NCBI GenBank assembly: GCA_014804365.1
Contig: JAAUZX010000090.1
Span: 1-54,067 of the forward strand
Length of the DNA: 54,067 nt
Source of the DNA: Lachnospiraceae bacterium
GTDB lineage: Bacteria > Bacillota > Clostridia > Lachnospirales > Lachnospiraceae
Reading direction: 5' to 3'
The position numbers were made by a program, and so were the translations under genes. Of this stretch, positions 37,768 to 47,375 are shown piece by piece. The notes beneath the pieces were generated by a model. The model saw only the letters and a list, made by a program, of their open reading frames with translations. It did not search any database and was not told where the DNA came from. How positions within the stretch are numbered: the first letter of the stretch is position 1; each line of letters opens with the position of its first letter.

Positions 37768-39483
37768 TTACTTCGCCCACGAAAGCGCCTCCTCCAGACT
37801 TCCCGCACCCAGAATATTCAGCATGAATTTCGTATATTCCTTCCCCTGATCCGTGTCGATGTTTTTGTATACGTCACAGATATACTTGGGCGTGTGATCC
37901 ATTTCATAGATACCGAATGAAAGTCCCTGTTTAACTTCTTCCAGCGCATCGGTCTGCCTGTTCATGATGAATGCATCCACATAAGGGTTGTCCTCAATGA
38001 TATAATAGCAGTACGCAAAAGCAGCCGCCTGCAGTTTTTCGCCGGATGCGGAAGTAAAACCAAGTTCCGTGACTGTAATACTCCGTACATTTCCGTTCCG
38101 GTCAAGATATTCTTCCTGACTTAAGAAATCCGTCACCGTGCTTAAATTCATCAGCGTAAGGACAGGAGCATCCGGCGTCTTGTCATAATTCTCCGTCCAG
38201 TAGTTTACTTTGGTGAGTGGATTCGGGTACGGATGGATCGCCAGCCCCCAATCGTAATTTCCTTTCTGCCCGGCCATCTCATTAACCGCCGCCACGACCT
38301 CCTTCGCATTGAAGTATTTCTCGTCATTTCCTCTGTTGCTGTTCCAGTCGTGATCTATGCTGAAATACACTTTGGCATCGGCATAGTTACTCTTCGCCGC
38401 ATAATAGAAGATACGCAGCGCCTTCTCAAATTCGGAAGCGTATACCATAATGTCATCCGTGTCCATATAATTCCAGACTTTATATTGATTGATTTCATTG
38501 GCAATGACCCAGCTCGACACAAGTTCGTGCTCCTTGCTGGAATAGCGCTCCGTCAGAAAAGAGGCTATCGCTTCCAAACAACGGATTCCCTCCTCATCGG
38601 CGGTATTAAAAGCATAGTAATATGCGCCCGCCTCTTTATTGTCTGACAACGGATGGATCAATTCCGGATACGTTTCATTCCAATCATTTAAGATGATTGC
38701 CGTGGAATTCATCCCCTGGCCTGTCAGGTAAGAAAAAAGGTAGTCATAGCCGTTTATGGCAGCACCGTTAAACAGATATGTCTTTCCCTGATATTCGTAA
38801 GAGATCGTGGGAAAAGTCTGATCCGTGGTTTCTCCCATAATAATGGAAAGGGGAATATTGTAAATCGCGTACTGCACCCCTAAATCCGTCAGTAGTGAAG
38901 TCTCCAGCATCTGCGGGTCTAAGAGCAGTCCTTTTTTGGACTTAGGCTGGGGGCAGTCTTCTATCGTATCCGCCAGCATTTCCGGATTGCTGATGCAGAT
39001 ACCCGCGGACAGAGGCATATATTCTCCGTTCAGAAGCAGGGCCGGAACGAACTGTTTAAAAAGATATTCATCCTGATATGCACACTCCAGTCTGCACTCT
39101 GTGGATTTTCTCTGACTCGCGATCGGTTCCCGCTTAAGCTCTTCGGTAAAGGTACATTCTTCAAATGTTTCAAAGGCAAACAGATAGATCATGGCATCAT
39201 CGCTCTTCGGAATATCCGGCATGGTGAGCGTAAGCGCCAGCGTTTCCTTATCGCTCTGCAGGGAACAGTCCGTAATCTTACCGTATAGTGCAAGCTGCAG
39301 CCGTGACATGGTAACGTTTCCTTCCGTCAGTTCTCTCTCGATCTCTTCTTCCGTTTTTCCCGACTGCCACGATACGCTGTCAGAGACCGTAGGTGTCTTC
39401 TCCCCGCATCCCGATAACAGGAGCAGAAAACCGGAAAGAAGCAGTACAACAAATACATATGGATTATAGCTGGATTTCATCAT
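37768..39483 (-). CDS. DUF5722-like lipoprotein, possible glycoside-hydrolase fold
   Basis: A 571-residue exported lipoprotein: signal peptide ending in lipobox LLLSGC, then a small beta-rich region (to about 200), then a region resembling DUF5722. That region contains YAIYNIPLSIIMGET, SWVIANEINQYKVWNYM, VYFSIDHDWNSNRGND and AIHPYPNPL. The pattern of Asn-Glu at the end of one strand and Glu in TVTELGFTS near the C-terminus is what a clan-A TIM-barrel glycosidase would show, but activity is unproven. The ATG overlaps the stop of the upstream BMP-like gene (ATGA), so the two are made together. I infer a surface glycan function because the genes upstream include a beta-mannosidase. Confidence 0.7.
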   Translation of the reverse strand: MMKSSYNPYVFVVLLLSGFLLLLSGCGEKTPTVSDSVSWQSGKTEEEIERELTEGNVTMSRLQLALYGKITDCSLQSDKETLALTLTMPDIPKSDDAMIYLFAFETFEECTFTEELKREPIASQRKSTECRLECAYQDEYLFKQFVPALLLNGEYMPLSAGICISNPEMLADTIEDCPQPKSKKGLLLDPQMLETSLLTDLGVQYAIYNIPLSIIMGETTDQTFPTISYEYQGKTYLFNGAAINGYDYLFSYLTGQGMNSTAIILNDWNETYPELIHPLSDNKEAGAYYYAFNTADEEGIRCLEAIASFLTERYSSKEHELVSSWVIANEINQYKVWNYMDTDDIMVYASEFEKALRIFYYAAKSNYADAKVYFSIDHDWNSNRGNDEKYFNAKEVVAAVNEMAGQKGNYDWGLAIHPYPNPLTKVNYWTENYDKTPDAPVLTLMNLSTVTDFLSQEEYLDRNGNVRSITVTELGFTSASGEKLQAAAFAYCYYIIEDNPYVDAFIMNRQTDALEEVKQGLSFGIYEMDHTPKYICDVYKNIDTDQGKEYTKFMLNILGAGSLEEALSWAK

Positions 39484-40700
39484 TTTTCCGGTATCCAAAG
39501 GTCTTCCTCCTGCTGTTCATGCCGGATAACCGAAACGGTCGTCTCCGGCTGCGTATCTACGTCGTCTGATACTTGAATGTCACCGCTCTTTAGACCGGCG
39601 ATCACATGTAAATAGTCACTCATTTCAGCCGTCTGAAAGCGCCATGCATCACCATACACGGGCAGACGGACGCATTTTTCTTTCGCGCCGTAGGAGTTCA
39701 CGCTGCCCGCAATTTCTCCAGGCCAGCTCCTTCCGTTGGCAAAAAACTCATCCAGCGCGTCGATCACGGAAGAATCAATCCCTTTCATGGCGGAAGTTAA
39801 GAATAGTTCGGAAATACCGCTCTGGTCTACGTCCGCCCCGATCAACTTTCCGCCGCAGGACTCCGCTGACAACAATACCGACTGATACAACGAACCGCCG
39901 CAGGCGAATATAACCTCCGTACCCGCCTCGTACCACTCGCGGGAAGTCTCCTCAATCTGTTCATCGGGCAGAAAAGTACCCGCATACCAATACTCCACGC
40001 TGATATCATCACTGTTGTCCAAATGGGCTGCCGCCGCATCGATTCCCTGCAGATAACCGTATCCATACCGCTCCACAGAGGGAAGCTGTTCCCCTCCGAT
40101 AAATCCCAGCTTGGTGTAGCCATCCAAAACCGCCATATATCCGGCCAGATATCCTGCCTCCTCCTCCCGGTACGTAATACAGTGGACATTGGGTGCAATG
40201 GCAACCGCATTGCCCTCGGCATCTTTAGGCACGCCGTCTAACAACAGGAAAAACACATCGTCGTATTCATTCTGCATCCGTCCAACGGTCTCTTCAAAAT
40301 GGCTGCCGGCACATATGACAAGTGCCGCATCATTCTGGATCGCCGTGGTTACGGCTTTCTCATAGGATTCCTGCGTGTCATCGTCGGCACTGTAGTAGGA
40401 ATAAGAGACCTCCGCTGCATCGGCATAGGTCTGCGCACCGTTAAGCGCCGCCTGGTTGAAACCGCTGTCCACGGCGGAACTTGCATCGATCACTAACGCA
40501 ACCTGTCCGCCTGCGATCTGACAATTACTCACCGTAGTCTGTTCCGGTTCCATCTCCGGTTCTTTCTCAGACGTATTGTCTTCCTGCGCCGGGCTCTCAG
40601 TCGCTACGGGTTCCTCTGTAATCTCATCGTTTTTCCCACAGCCTACGGATAACATACCGACTGCTGCAGCCAGACCGAAAATTATTAATCGTTTTCTCAT
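39480..40700 (-). CDS. BMP/PnrA-like substrate-binding lipoprotein
   Basis: A 406-residue lipoprotein (lipobox LSVGC after a 20-residue signal peptide) with an acidic Glu/Thr/Ser-rich linker. Its periplasmic-binding domain is of the Bmp/Med type (VALVIDASSAVDSGFNQAALNGAQ; EAGYLAGYMAVLDGYTKLGFIGG; GADVDQSG). Relatives bind nucleosides, but no permease or ATPase of that class is adjacent. AGAGGTGG precedes the ATG. It is coupled to the DUF5722-like gene by a 4-nt overlap, so it may act as a sensor or receptor for that protein instead of as a transporter part. Ligand unknown. Confidence 0.8.
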   Translation of the reverse strand: MRKRLIIFGLAAAVGMLSVGCGKNDEITEEPVATESPAQEDNTSEKEPEMEPEQTTVSNCQIAGGQVALVIDASSAVDSGFNQAALNGAQTYADAAEVSYSYYSADDDTQESYEKAVTTAIQNDAALVICAGSHFEETVGRMQNEYDDVFFLLLDGVPKDAEGNAVAIAPNVHCITYREEEAGYLAGYMAVLDGYTKLGFIGGEQLPSVERYGYGYLQGIDAAAAHLDNSDDISVEYWYAGTFLPDEQIEETSREWYEAGTEVIFACGGSLYQSVLLSAESCGGKLIGADVDQSGISELFLTSAMKGIDSSVIDALDEFFANGRSWPGEIAGSVNSYGAKEKCVRLPVYGDAWRFQTAEMSDYLHVIAGLKSGDIQVSDDVDTQPETTVSVIRHEQQEEDLWIPEK

Positions 40701-40759
40701 ATTCCACCTCTTCTTCTATCATAAATCTATCGTTGATAGAAAACTCACGCCGGAACCTT

Positions 40760-41689
40760 TCATTCCTTTCGTACATCAAACGGCGGTATAAAACTCTCCC
40801 GCGCCGTATCTCCATCCTGAATGTAAGCATTCGTGATTCCCAGATCTATGGCATAATCCACTACGGACTCATACTCTCTTTTCGTCACTTTTCTGCCTAG
40901 CTCACCATACTCCGGGTGATCCCGCAGTCTGTCAAAAGGAGTGTACTGGTTCATCAGACTGATATATACGCTGTCACCGTATGTCTCATAGACATAGCGC
41001 AGCACCTCCCTCGCATTCTTCTTGTGTCCGGGTAAGAGCAGGTGTCTGACGATCACACCTCTTTGCATCATACCGGTTTCATCAAAGAGAGGCATATTCT
41101 CATCGCTTTCCTTGTATGTTATGTTAACCATTTCATCAAGTGCTTCTCTCGCTGCATCGGGATAATCCGGCGCTGCGGAATACTTCGCCGCAAGGGCCGG
41201 ATCCATATACTTGAAGTCCGTCAGGAAAATATCTACAATACCCGTCAGGCTCTTTATGACCTCACGCTTGGCATAACCACTGCAGTTATATACAACAGGA
41301 AGCACAAGTCCCTGTTCTTTTGCCATAAGGACAGCCCGCACCACACCGGGCACATAATGATCAGGCGTGACCAGATTGATGTTGGCGGCTCCCTGCTTTT
41401 GCAGTTCCAGAAAGATCTGCGCAAGCCGCTCTACGGAAACCGCTTTTCCTCTTCCGCCCGCCGCGATCTCGTAATTCTGACAGTAGACGCAGCGCAGGTT
41501 ACATCCGGAGAAAAACACCGTTCCGGAACCTTTTTTCCCAGAGATACACGGTTCCTCCCACATATGCAGCGCCGCCCTCGCGATGAAGATCCGGTCGTCC
41601 GAGCGGCAGTAGCCCGTCTGCCCTTCTTCCCGACGGACATTACACTCCCTTGGACACAGATTGCAGGGACTTATACTTAATTTATCCAT
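40760..41689 (-). CDS. Radical SAM protein, PflA-like (COG1313 type)
   Basis: A 309-residue iron-sulfur enzyme with the radical SAM motif CNLRCVYCQNYEI (C-x3-C-x2-C) near residue 66. An extra N-terminal Cys group (CNLCPRECNVRR...GYC) could hold a second cluster. It resembles the uncharacterised pyruvate-formate-lyase-activase-like proteins, but no glycyl radical enzyme is next to it. The gene lies 83 nt after the beta-mannosidase and 59 nt before the BMP-like gene on the same strand, and may be co-transcribed only by position. Confidence 0.88.
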   Translation of the reverse strand: MDKLSISPCNLCPRECNVRREEGQTGYCRSDDRIFIARAALHMWEEPCISGKKGSGTVFFSGCNLRCVYCQNYEIAAGGRGKAVSVERLAQIFLELQKQGAANINLVTPDHYVPGVVRAVLMAKEQGLVLPVVYNCSGYAKREVIKSLTGIVDIFLTDFKYMDPALAAKYSAAPDYPDAAREALDEMVNITYKESDENMPLFDETGMMQRGVIVRHLLLPGHKKNAREVLRYVYETYGDSVYISLMNQYTPFDRLRDHPEYGELGRKVTKREYESVVDYAIDLGITNAYIQDGDTARESFIPPFDVRKE

Positions 41690-41772
41690 TTATATAGCCA
41701 TGCCCCTTTCTCAGGCTGTGTAATTTGTGCCGGGAAGCGCTCTTACCGATCATCGCGATCCATTCATCGGGA

Positions 41773-44361
41773 TTACCTGATCTGATACACTGACCGCAGC
41801 GCAAACTCCGTGGCATCTCCTTCCAGGATCTCCACCCGCTTCGTGCCGGGATTCATGTCAAAATAGTTATCGGACAGTTTCACATCTCCATCCACACCCC
41901 GGATCTCCACACTCTTCGCATATGCCTGCGCATTAATTAACAAGCTGTTCCCCTCTCTCGTATAGGACAGCTTCGGATCTTCAAACTTAAAATGCTTCGG
42001 CGCCGTAAACAGGCTGGTACCTTCCGATACAACCTGTCCTTCTACTTCCAAAGCATAACTTATGTAAACTTCCAATTCGCTAAATGATGAGAAATCATGT
42101 CGCTCAATCCACGTGCCGCTAAGCGGTTCCACTCTGACCCGCTCTTCACCTACCAGCAGAATCTCACCCTTGGCCGTGCGGAGCTGCCACGTCACCAAAC
42201 CGCTCACCGGTTCAAACGTCTCATTTGCCACATGCAGTCTCGCCGACTTCACAATGGGTGCCGGCTGTGAGACACAGAAGGGTCTCTCACTCAGTTCCCC
42301 TGTTTCTTCACAGGAGATCATGATCGGTGCAAAAGCCCGCTTTTCGGCATAATGCAACGCTTTCCAGCGGCCGTAATAATCAATGCTCGCCCAGGATGCC
42401 ACCGGCCAGATATCATTGAGCTGCCATACGATCGTGCCCATGCACCTACCCCGGTGTCTGCGAAAATGCTCGATTCCGTAGCGGATCGCATCCGCCTGCA
42501 GAAGCTGAGACGCATACAACAGTGTGTCGAAATCTGTCGGATAGAGGTACGTCGCAGACAGATATGTCATGATCTTACCGTTCGCCGCCACATTCCGCTG
42601 ATGCATCTCCATGACTCTGGAAAAGATATTGCGGTCCTCGGGTTCAGTGAAGGTCTCCACAGTCTTTAAGCACGGGAAAGACTGGAATCCAAACTCAGAA
42701 ACGTAGCGGAATCTGAATTTACGGTACTCCGTAAATGGTTTATTTCCATGCCATACATCCCAATAATGTGTATCTCCTCTGTTTTCATCCCACGGATTGT
42801 CAAAATTCCCTCCGGAAGACGGAGATGACGGCCAGTAAAGTGTCCCCGGATCTTCCTCTTCCAGAATCTTCGGAATGATATACTCAAACAGCTTAATATA
42901 GTCACATTTCTGTTTCTCTGACGGCTTCCACGCCTTATCCAGCGTCTGGGTCTCTATCTCGTTATTGCCGCACCATAGCCCCAGACAGGCATGATGTCTG
43001 ATTCTTCTTATATTATCACGGATCTCCATGCTGACATTGCGCTCAAAATCGTCATCCAACTCATAAGCTGCGCAGGCAAACATGAAATCCTGCCATACGA
43101 CCAATCCCAGTTCGTCGCACAGATCATAAAACCAGTCATCCGGATAATATCCGCCGCCCCATACCCGGATACAGTTGTAATGCGCCTGCGCCGCATCCTG
43201 CAGCAGTTTCTTCGTGCGCTCCGGCGTCACTCTGGACAAAATATTATCCTCCGGAATATAGTCTGCCCCCATGGCAAAGATCTTAACACCGTTCACCTCA
43301 TGGGCAAAGCACTCTCCCCACTCGTCCTGCTGTGTGTTGACTGTCATGGTGCGCAGACCGATCCTGCGGCTCCACACATCCAGCACCGTTCCCTGATCGT
43401 CTAACAGCGTCACTTCCGCCCGATAGAGCGGCTGCTTGCCGTAACCGTTAGGCCACCAGCGCTTCGGGTCATGCACGGTGATCGTATCCCAGCTGTCCCT
43501 TGTTTCTTCGCCCTTATCTGCCGTAACCGTCTCCGCATATGCCTCCGACACACTTGCGCCCGCACGCTGCCCGGAGGACTTCTCCGCAATCAGCATACCC
43601 TTGTCGTCATAGAGCGCCGTCCTGATTTCATAGCTGTCATCCGACATTTCCGGTACAAAGTTTTCAATGGTGACATTATACTTTATGTCAACCGATCCCG
43701 TGTGAATATCCACGCCCTTCGGTGTGACGTCCACTGCATTCCCATAGAGCCAGTCTTGTGTTATGTAAACCTGTTCCAATCTAGCCATCCTGCCGGATAA
43801 AACGGAGACTTCCCTGAAAATCCCCATATCAGGCAGCCTCGGACCCCAATCCCATCCAAACATGCAGTGTGCCTTGCGCAGATGAGGAAACCCTTTCATA
43901 CACTCTCCAGAACCGCCGGTATATACTTTCTCATTCTCTTTTGCAATGTATTTCGTCGGAGACACGAACTCCACGCGTAGCGTATTTTCACCAACCTTGG
44001 CAATTTCTTCGATATCAAACTCCCAAACGCGGTGCATATTGTCGGTTTGTCCCAAAAGTCTGTCATTAAGGTAGACTTCTGTAAGCGTATCAATTCCGTC
44101 AAAACGTAACAGCAGGAAATCGCCCAGAAGCTGCTCTTTTTCAATAGTAAACGTGGTCTGGAAACAAAAATCATTTTCCATCAGACGCAACGCCTCCAGC
44201 TCGTTCATCCTGTCATAAGGATCAGGCATAAACCCCTTTTCCAGCAAAGTGCCATAGACGGAACCCGGAATCCGCATATCAATCCATTCTTCCGGTATGT
44301 CATAGACATTTTCCCCCACGATCGTCATCCGCCAATTCTTGTCGAGTATCATTTTATCCAT
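41773..44361 (-). CDS. Beta-mannosidase (GH2)
   Basis: A cytoplasmic 862-residue glycosidase that removes non-reducing beta-mannose. The order is sugar-binding domain, Ig-like domain and TIM barrel (about 310-640), then C-terminal beta domains. The acid/base Glu is in CGNNEIETQ near residue 465, the nucleophile Glu in VSEFGFQSFP near 555, and the strongly conserved GTIVWQLNDIWPVASW follows, all typical of GH2 beta-mannosidases and not beta-galactosidases. There is no signal peptide. The ATG at 44361 has GGAG 9 nt upstream. No mannoside transporter is adjacent. Likely substrates are manno-oligosaccharides or N-glycan core fragments. Confidence 0.9.
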   Translation of the reverse strand: MDKMILDKNWRMTIVGENVYDIPEEWIDMRIPGSVYGTLLEKGFMPDPYDRMNELEALRLMENDFCFQTTFTIEKEQLLGDFLLLRFDGIDTLTEVYLNDRLLGQTDNMHRVWEFDIEEIAKVGENTLRVEFVSPTKYIAKENEKVYTGGSGECMKGFPHLRKAHCMFGWDWGPRLPDMGIFREVSVLSGRMARLEQVYITQDWLYGNAVDVTPKGVDIHTGSVDIKYNVTIENFVPEMSDDSYEIRTALYDDKGMLIAEKSSGQRAGASVSEAYAETVTADKGEETRDSWDTITVHDPKRWWPNGYGKQPLYRAEVTLLDDQGTVLDVWSRRIGLRTMTVNTQQDEWGECFAHEVNGVKIFAMGADYIPEDNILSRVTPERTKKLLQDAAQAHYNCIRVWGGGYYPDDWFYDLCDELGLVVWQDFMFACAAYELDDDFERNVSMEIRDNIRRIRHHACLGLWCGNNEIETQTLDKAWKPSEKQKCDYIKLFEYIIPKILEEEDPGTLYWPSSPSSGGNFDNPWDENRGDTHYWDVWHGNKPFTEYRKFRFRYVSEFGFQSFPCLKTVETFTEPEDRNIFSRVMEMHQRNVAANGKIMTYLSATYLYPTDFDTLLYASQLLQADAIRYGIEHFRRHRGRCMGTIVWQLNDIWPVASWASIDYYGRWKALHYAEKRAFAPIMISCEETGELSERPFCVSQPAPIVKSARLHVANETFEPVSGLVTWQLRTAKGEILLVGEERVRVEPLSGTWIERHDFSSFSELEVYISYALEVEGQVVSEGTSLFTAPKHFKFEDPKLSYTREGNSLLINAQAYAKSVEIRGVDGDVKLSDNYFDMNPGTKRVEILEGDATEFALRSVYQIR

Positions 44362-44428
44362 ACAATCTGTCTCCGTTCTTCGTACTAAATATGAATGCAT
44401 TTACTGTTTTGACATAACCAATACCCAG

Positions 44429-44581
44429 CGCAGATGAAAGTGAATATCTTAAGAAGCCCCTTAAAAAGCGTCGGCACATAGTGAGGTTATGAGTTGCTCT
44501 GCAACTCAACGAACTTAGTGTCCGCTACGCTTTTTACGGAGCGAAAGCGCGGCTTCGTAGATATTCACTTTCATCTGTGCG
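44429..44581. repeat. Long imperfect palindrome, MITE-like or structured repeat
   Basis: In the 450-nt gap upstream of the beta-mannosidase, both arms start with near-identical ends (CGCAGATGAAAGTGAATATCT and its complement). They share AAAAAGCGT and GTGAGG/CACTAAG-like internal blocks, and meet in a perfect 7-bp apex stem (GAGTTGC-TCT-GCAACTC). The right arm has a roughly 12-nt bulge. No ORF lies inside. The rest of the gap holds only a weak TTGCTT-17-TAAAGT box at 44707-44735 on the plus strand. Confidence 0.65.
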
Positions 44582-44852
44582 TGCGATTTACATAACTTAG
44601 AAGCAGTAACATTGTACACTTATTACATCATAGCGGAATTCCCCCCATTTGTCATCTTAATTATTTCTGTATATCCGTGCCCTCCGAAACAGGCACAGAT
44701 CTTCCGTTGCTTCCTGACCGAAATCATGCTAAAGTATGAAAAGAATAGTATCCGAGAAGACATGAAGTGCAAGTATGGGATATAGACTGCAATAAACTGC
44801 TCTGATACGTAGACTGACATCAAATGTACAGATGTTAAGAAGGAGATCTCTT

Positions 44853-45059
44853 ATGAAAAAAAAGACCCCGAAACAGATCGTCGCCCTTACATGCGTCGTT
44901 CTGCTCGTTGCCATGTATGTGATTACTCTGATTGCGGCATGTCTGGATGCGACGGCTACCGGGCGGCTCTTCGCAGGATGCCTTGCGCTCACGGTAGCCC
45001 TGCCGATTTTATGCTGGATTATCATCCATTTTTGTAATAATTCTCAAGATCAATCATAG
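44853..45059 (+). CDS. Small membrane protein, 68 residues
   Basis: One of the few plus-strand genes. It starts at an ATG with AGAAGGAG 8 nt upstream and encodes a basic start (KKKTPKQ) and two hydrophobic helices (IVALTCVVLLVAMYVITLIA; LFAGCLALTVALPILCWIII), with a short polar tail. The predicted form is a two-helix inner-membrane hairpin. Its last codons overlap, in antisense, the last codons of the ABC permease gene (6 nt). No function is recognised. A weak promoter lies about 110 nt upstream. Confidence 0.75.
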   Translation: MKKKTPKQIVALTCVVLLVAMYVITLIAACLDATATGRLFAGCLALTVALPILCWIIIHFCNNSQDQS

Positions 45060-45749
45060 TAGACCGCTTCTGCGATAAGCATAGATAAACATTCCTGCGG
45101 CGATTACGGCGCTGACCGCAATGATGAGCAGACTCTTCGGCTCAGTTCCCGTCCCTGACGCAAGGCCATTCAACATCAGTTGAACCTGTTGTGAGTAAGC
45201 GTAATCCGCCACCTTGGCGATGGTTTCATTGAACATGGCGAGCATGGGCAGGAAAGCGAAAACCATCATGGTCGGCGTTGCGATCGTGGTGGCGCTGATC
45301 TGACTCTTCGTCAGGATTCCGATCACCGCGCCTAACAGCATGGAAACGCAGATCCCCGCTGCCATAATCAGCAGAAACCGCAGAAACTCTACTCCGCCAT
45401 ATCCGCCTACTACGGCGAATACAACGGTTCCCGCCATGCAGGCGCTAAAGACAAAGCCGCCGATTCCCAGAAGATACTCTACAGGCTTCACACTGCCGAA
45501 GAAGAGCATGCGAAGCGTGTTCTTCTCTTTTTCCTCCGATATGACCGCCGCCATGACGTTGAGCGGTGCCATGCCGATATGCATGACTGCAAACATACCC
45601 ACGAAAAAGTGCGGCGGCATATTCTCGACCTGTATGGCGTTTTCCATAATGACCGCCATCAGGGGAAACATAATAAACTGGATGCCCAAAGCAAGATTTC
45701 TGCCGGTGTCTTTCACTTGTTTTCTGAATATAATGATTGAATTTTTCAC
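45054..45749 (-). CDS. ABC-2 type transporter permease
   Basis: A 231-residue protein with six hydrophobic helices, of the ABC-2 exporter-permease class (MIPLNVMAAVISEEKEKNTLRML-like segment: NVMAAVISEEKEKNTLR). It forms an exporter with the ATPase encoded 104 nt upstream. Together with the LytTR and DUF3021 genes it makes a four-gene module frequent in Firmicutes. Substrate unknown; such systems are often linked to peptide antibiotics or membrane-active compounds. Confidence 0.88.
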   Translation of the reverse strand: MKNSIIIFRKQVKDTGRNLALGIQFIMFPLMAVIMENAIQVENMPPHFFVGMFAVMHIGMAPLNVMAAVISEEKEKNTLRMLFFGSVKPVEYLLGIGGFVFSACMAGTVVFAVVGGYGGVEFLRFLLIMAAGICVSMLLGAVIGILTKSQISATTIATPTMMVFAFLPMLAMFNETIAKVADYAYSQQVQLMLNGLASGTGTEPKSLLIIAVSAVIAAGMFIYAYRRSGLL

Positions 45750-45853
45750 ACTTCTCTCCTACCTTTCATATCCTTTATGCTACGCTTTCTCATTTGACTG
45801 CGCTACACTGCACTACCAAATCCGCTCAAGTCAGTTCAGCAAATTTACATAAC

Positions 45854-46750
45854 TTATTCCTGTAAACGCTGCCCTGTCAGTTCCAGAAACACGGATTCCA
45901 GATTCGGTTCCGTGGAATGTATCGTCTCAATCTGTCTGCTTTGCAAATACTCATATACCTGCGCTGCCGCTTCCTCCGTATTCGGCAGATCCAGATCCCT
46001 GCCGCTGTATAGGCGTATCCTCAGACGGTTCATATGATTATACTTCCTGTTGATCTCCTGAGGTTCTCCATACTCTACGATCTTCCCTTCATGCAGGAGT
46101 GCAACATGTTTACATAACTTCTCAGCCTCAGTCATATTATGAGTCGTCAAAAAAACTGTTGTCCCCTCCTTACACATTCCGAAGATCAGATCATGAATAT
46201 GTCCGGTCGTGGCCGGGTCCAGTCCGCTTGTAGGTTCATCCAGAAACAGAAATTCCGGTCTGTGCAGAACGGCTCTCGCCAGCATAAGTCTCCCTCTCAT
46301 GCCTTTAGACAACTTCTGTGCCGGACATTTCCTGTCTTCATACAATCCAACCCACTCTAACACCTCCCTGATCCTGTCGTGGCCGATTCGGTACAGATCG
46401 GCATACAGCCTCAGATTGTCATAACAGGACAGTCTCTCATACAGCCCGCAGTCGTCCATCATCATACCGATCCTCCGATAGATTGCCGGACCGGGACTTC
46501 GCATATCGCACCCTGCCAGTTCCACACTGCCGGACGTGGGTACGAGTTGCCCCGTGATGATCTTAATAAGCGTTGTCTTGCCTGCACCTGACGGTCCTAA
46601 GAGTCCTATGATTTCTCCTTTCTTTACAGACAAGGAAATGTTTTTCAGCACTTCTTTGTCTCCGAATCGGTGGGATACATTTGCAATCATAATCGCGTTT
46701 TGATCAAGCTGTTTATCGTCTTTTATTTGAAACTGGTTTTCCATCTTCAA
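45854..46750 (-). CDS. ABC transporter ATPase (exporter type)
   Basis: A 298-residue ATPase with Walker A GPSGAGKTT, signature LSKGMRGRLMLARAV, Walker B FLFLDEPTSGLD and switch His in TTHNMTEAEKLC. It belongs to the group of ATPases driving ABC-2 permeases; the C-terminal ~70 residues (IHSTEPNLESVFLELTG) are typical of it. It lies 98 nt after the DUF3021 gene and is expected to be switched on by the LytTR protein. Confidence 0.92.
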   Translation of the reverse strand: MKMENQFQIKDDKQLDQNAIMIANVSHRFGDKEVLKNISLSVKKGEIIGLLGPSGAGKTTLIKIITGQLVPTSGSVELAGCDMRSPGPAIYRRIGMMMDDCGLYERLSCYDNLRLYADLYRIGHDRIREVLEWVGLYEDRKCPAQKLSKGMRGRLMLARAVLHRPEFLFLDEPTSGLDPATTGHIHDLIFGMCKEGTTVFLTTHNMTEAEKLCKHVALLHEGKIVEYGEPQEINRKYNHMNRLRIRLYSGRDLDLPNTEEAAAQVYEYLQSRQIETIHSTEPNLESVFLELTGQRLQE

Positions 46751-46848
46751 AATCCCTCTTTTTTCTCTACTTTTCCTTTACTCTCATCCGCTTCCTGCCC
46801 TATCACTTCGGCGCTCATGATATTTGCACAGAAAGCTCATCTCTGACA

Positions 46849-47337
46849 TTAAGAGTCCTCATTACCTTTCTCCTGCTCCTTCAGCCTCGACAGTGCTTCC
46901 TCCATCCTGCGGTTCTGCGTCCGCTCCTTCAACAGTGTGAGCATAAGGCTTCCCACAAAGCACACGCCGAAGCTGACTGCAAATCCCGCCCATGCCTGCC
47001 ACATGTCTGCCGGAAACCAGCCGAACACCACCGCACATACTATGATCATCACGATCACACACAGCAACATACATACTGTGCGCAGTGTGACAGACATCCG
47101 CTTGATCACGCCATCCGTGAAGAAAATCGTACGAAATGCAGTAATGCAGACCGATACGCCTAAAAACTGCAGTATCGTTGCTACGGACAATCCCTCTTTG
47201 CCCAAAGAATACAGGCTCGAAACTTCTCTTGCCTCCTCTCCCACAATACTGCAAAAGATGCTCAGCACTAAAATACTGAAGCCGAATGTAATAAATACAT
47301 GACCGCAATAATCAAATACCGTTCTTTTCTCTTCCAT
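46849..47337 (-). CDS. DUF3021 family membrane protein
   Basis: A 162-residue protein with four membrane helices and a charged C-terminal tail (SRLKEQEKGNEDS). It matches DUF3021 proteins, which are typically encoded immediately downstream of a short LytTR regulator and appear to hold that regulator inactive at the membrane. The 38-nt gap to the LytTR gene supports co-transcription. Confidence 0.85.
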   Translation of the reverse strand: MEEKRTVFDYCGHVFITFGFSILVLSIFCSIVGEEAREVSSLYSLGKEGLSVATILQFLGVSVCITAFRTIFFTDGVIKRMSVTLRTVCMLLCVIVMIIVCAVVFGWFPADMWQAWAGFAVSFGVCFVGSLMLTLLKERTQNRRMEEALSRLKEQEKGNEDS

Positions 47338-47375
47338 AATATCCTGCCTCCGTCATTTCCGCGATTCTGTTTCTC

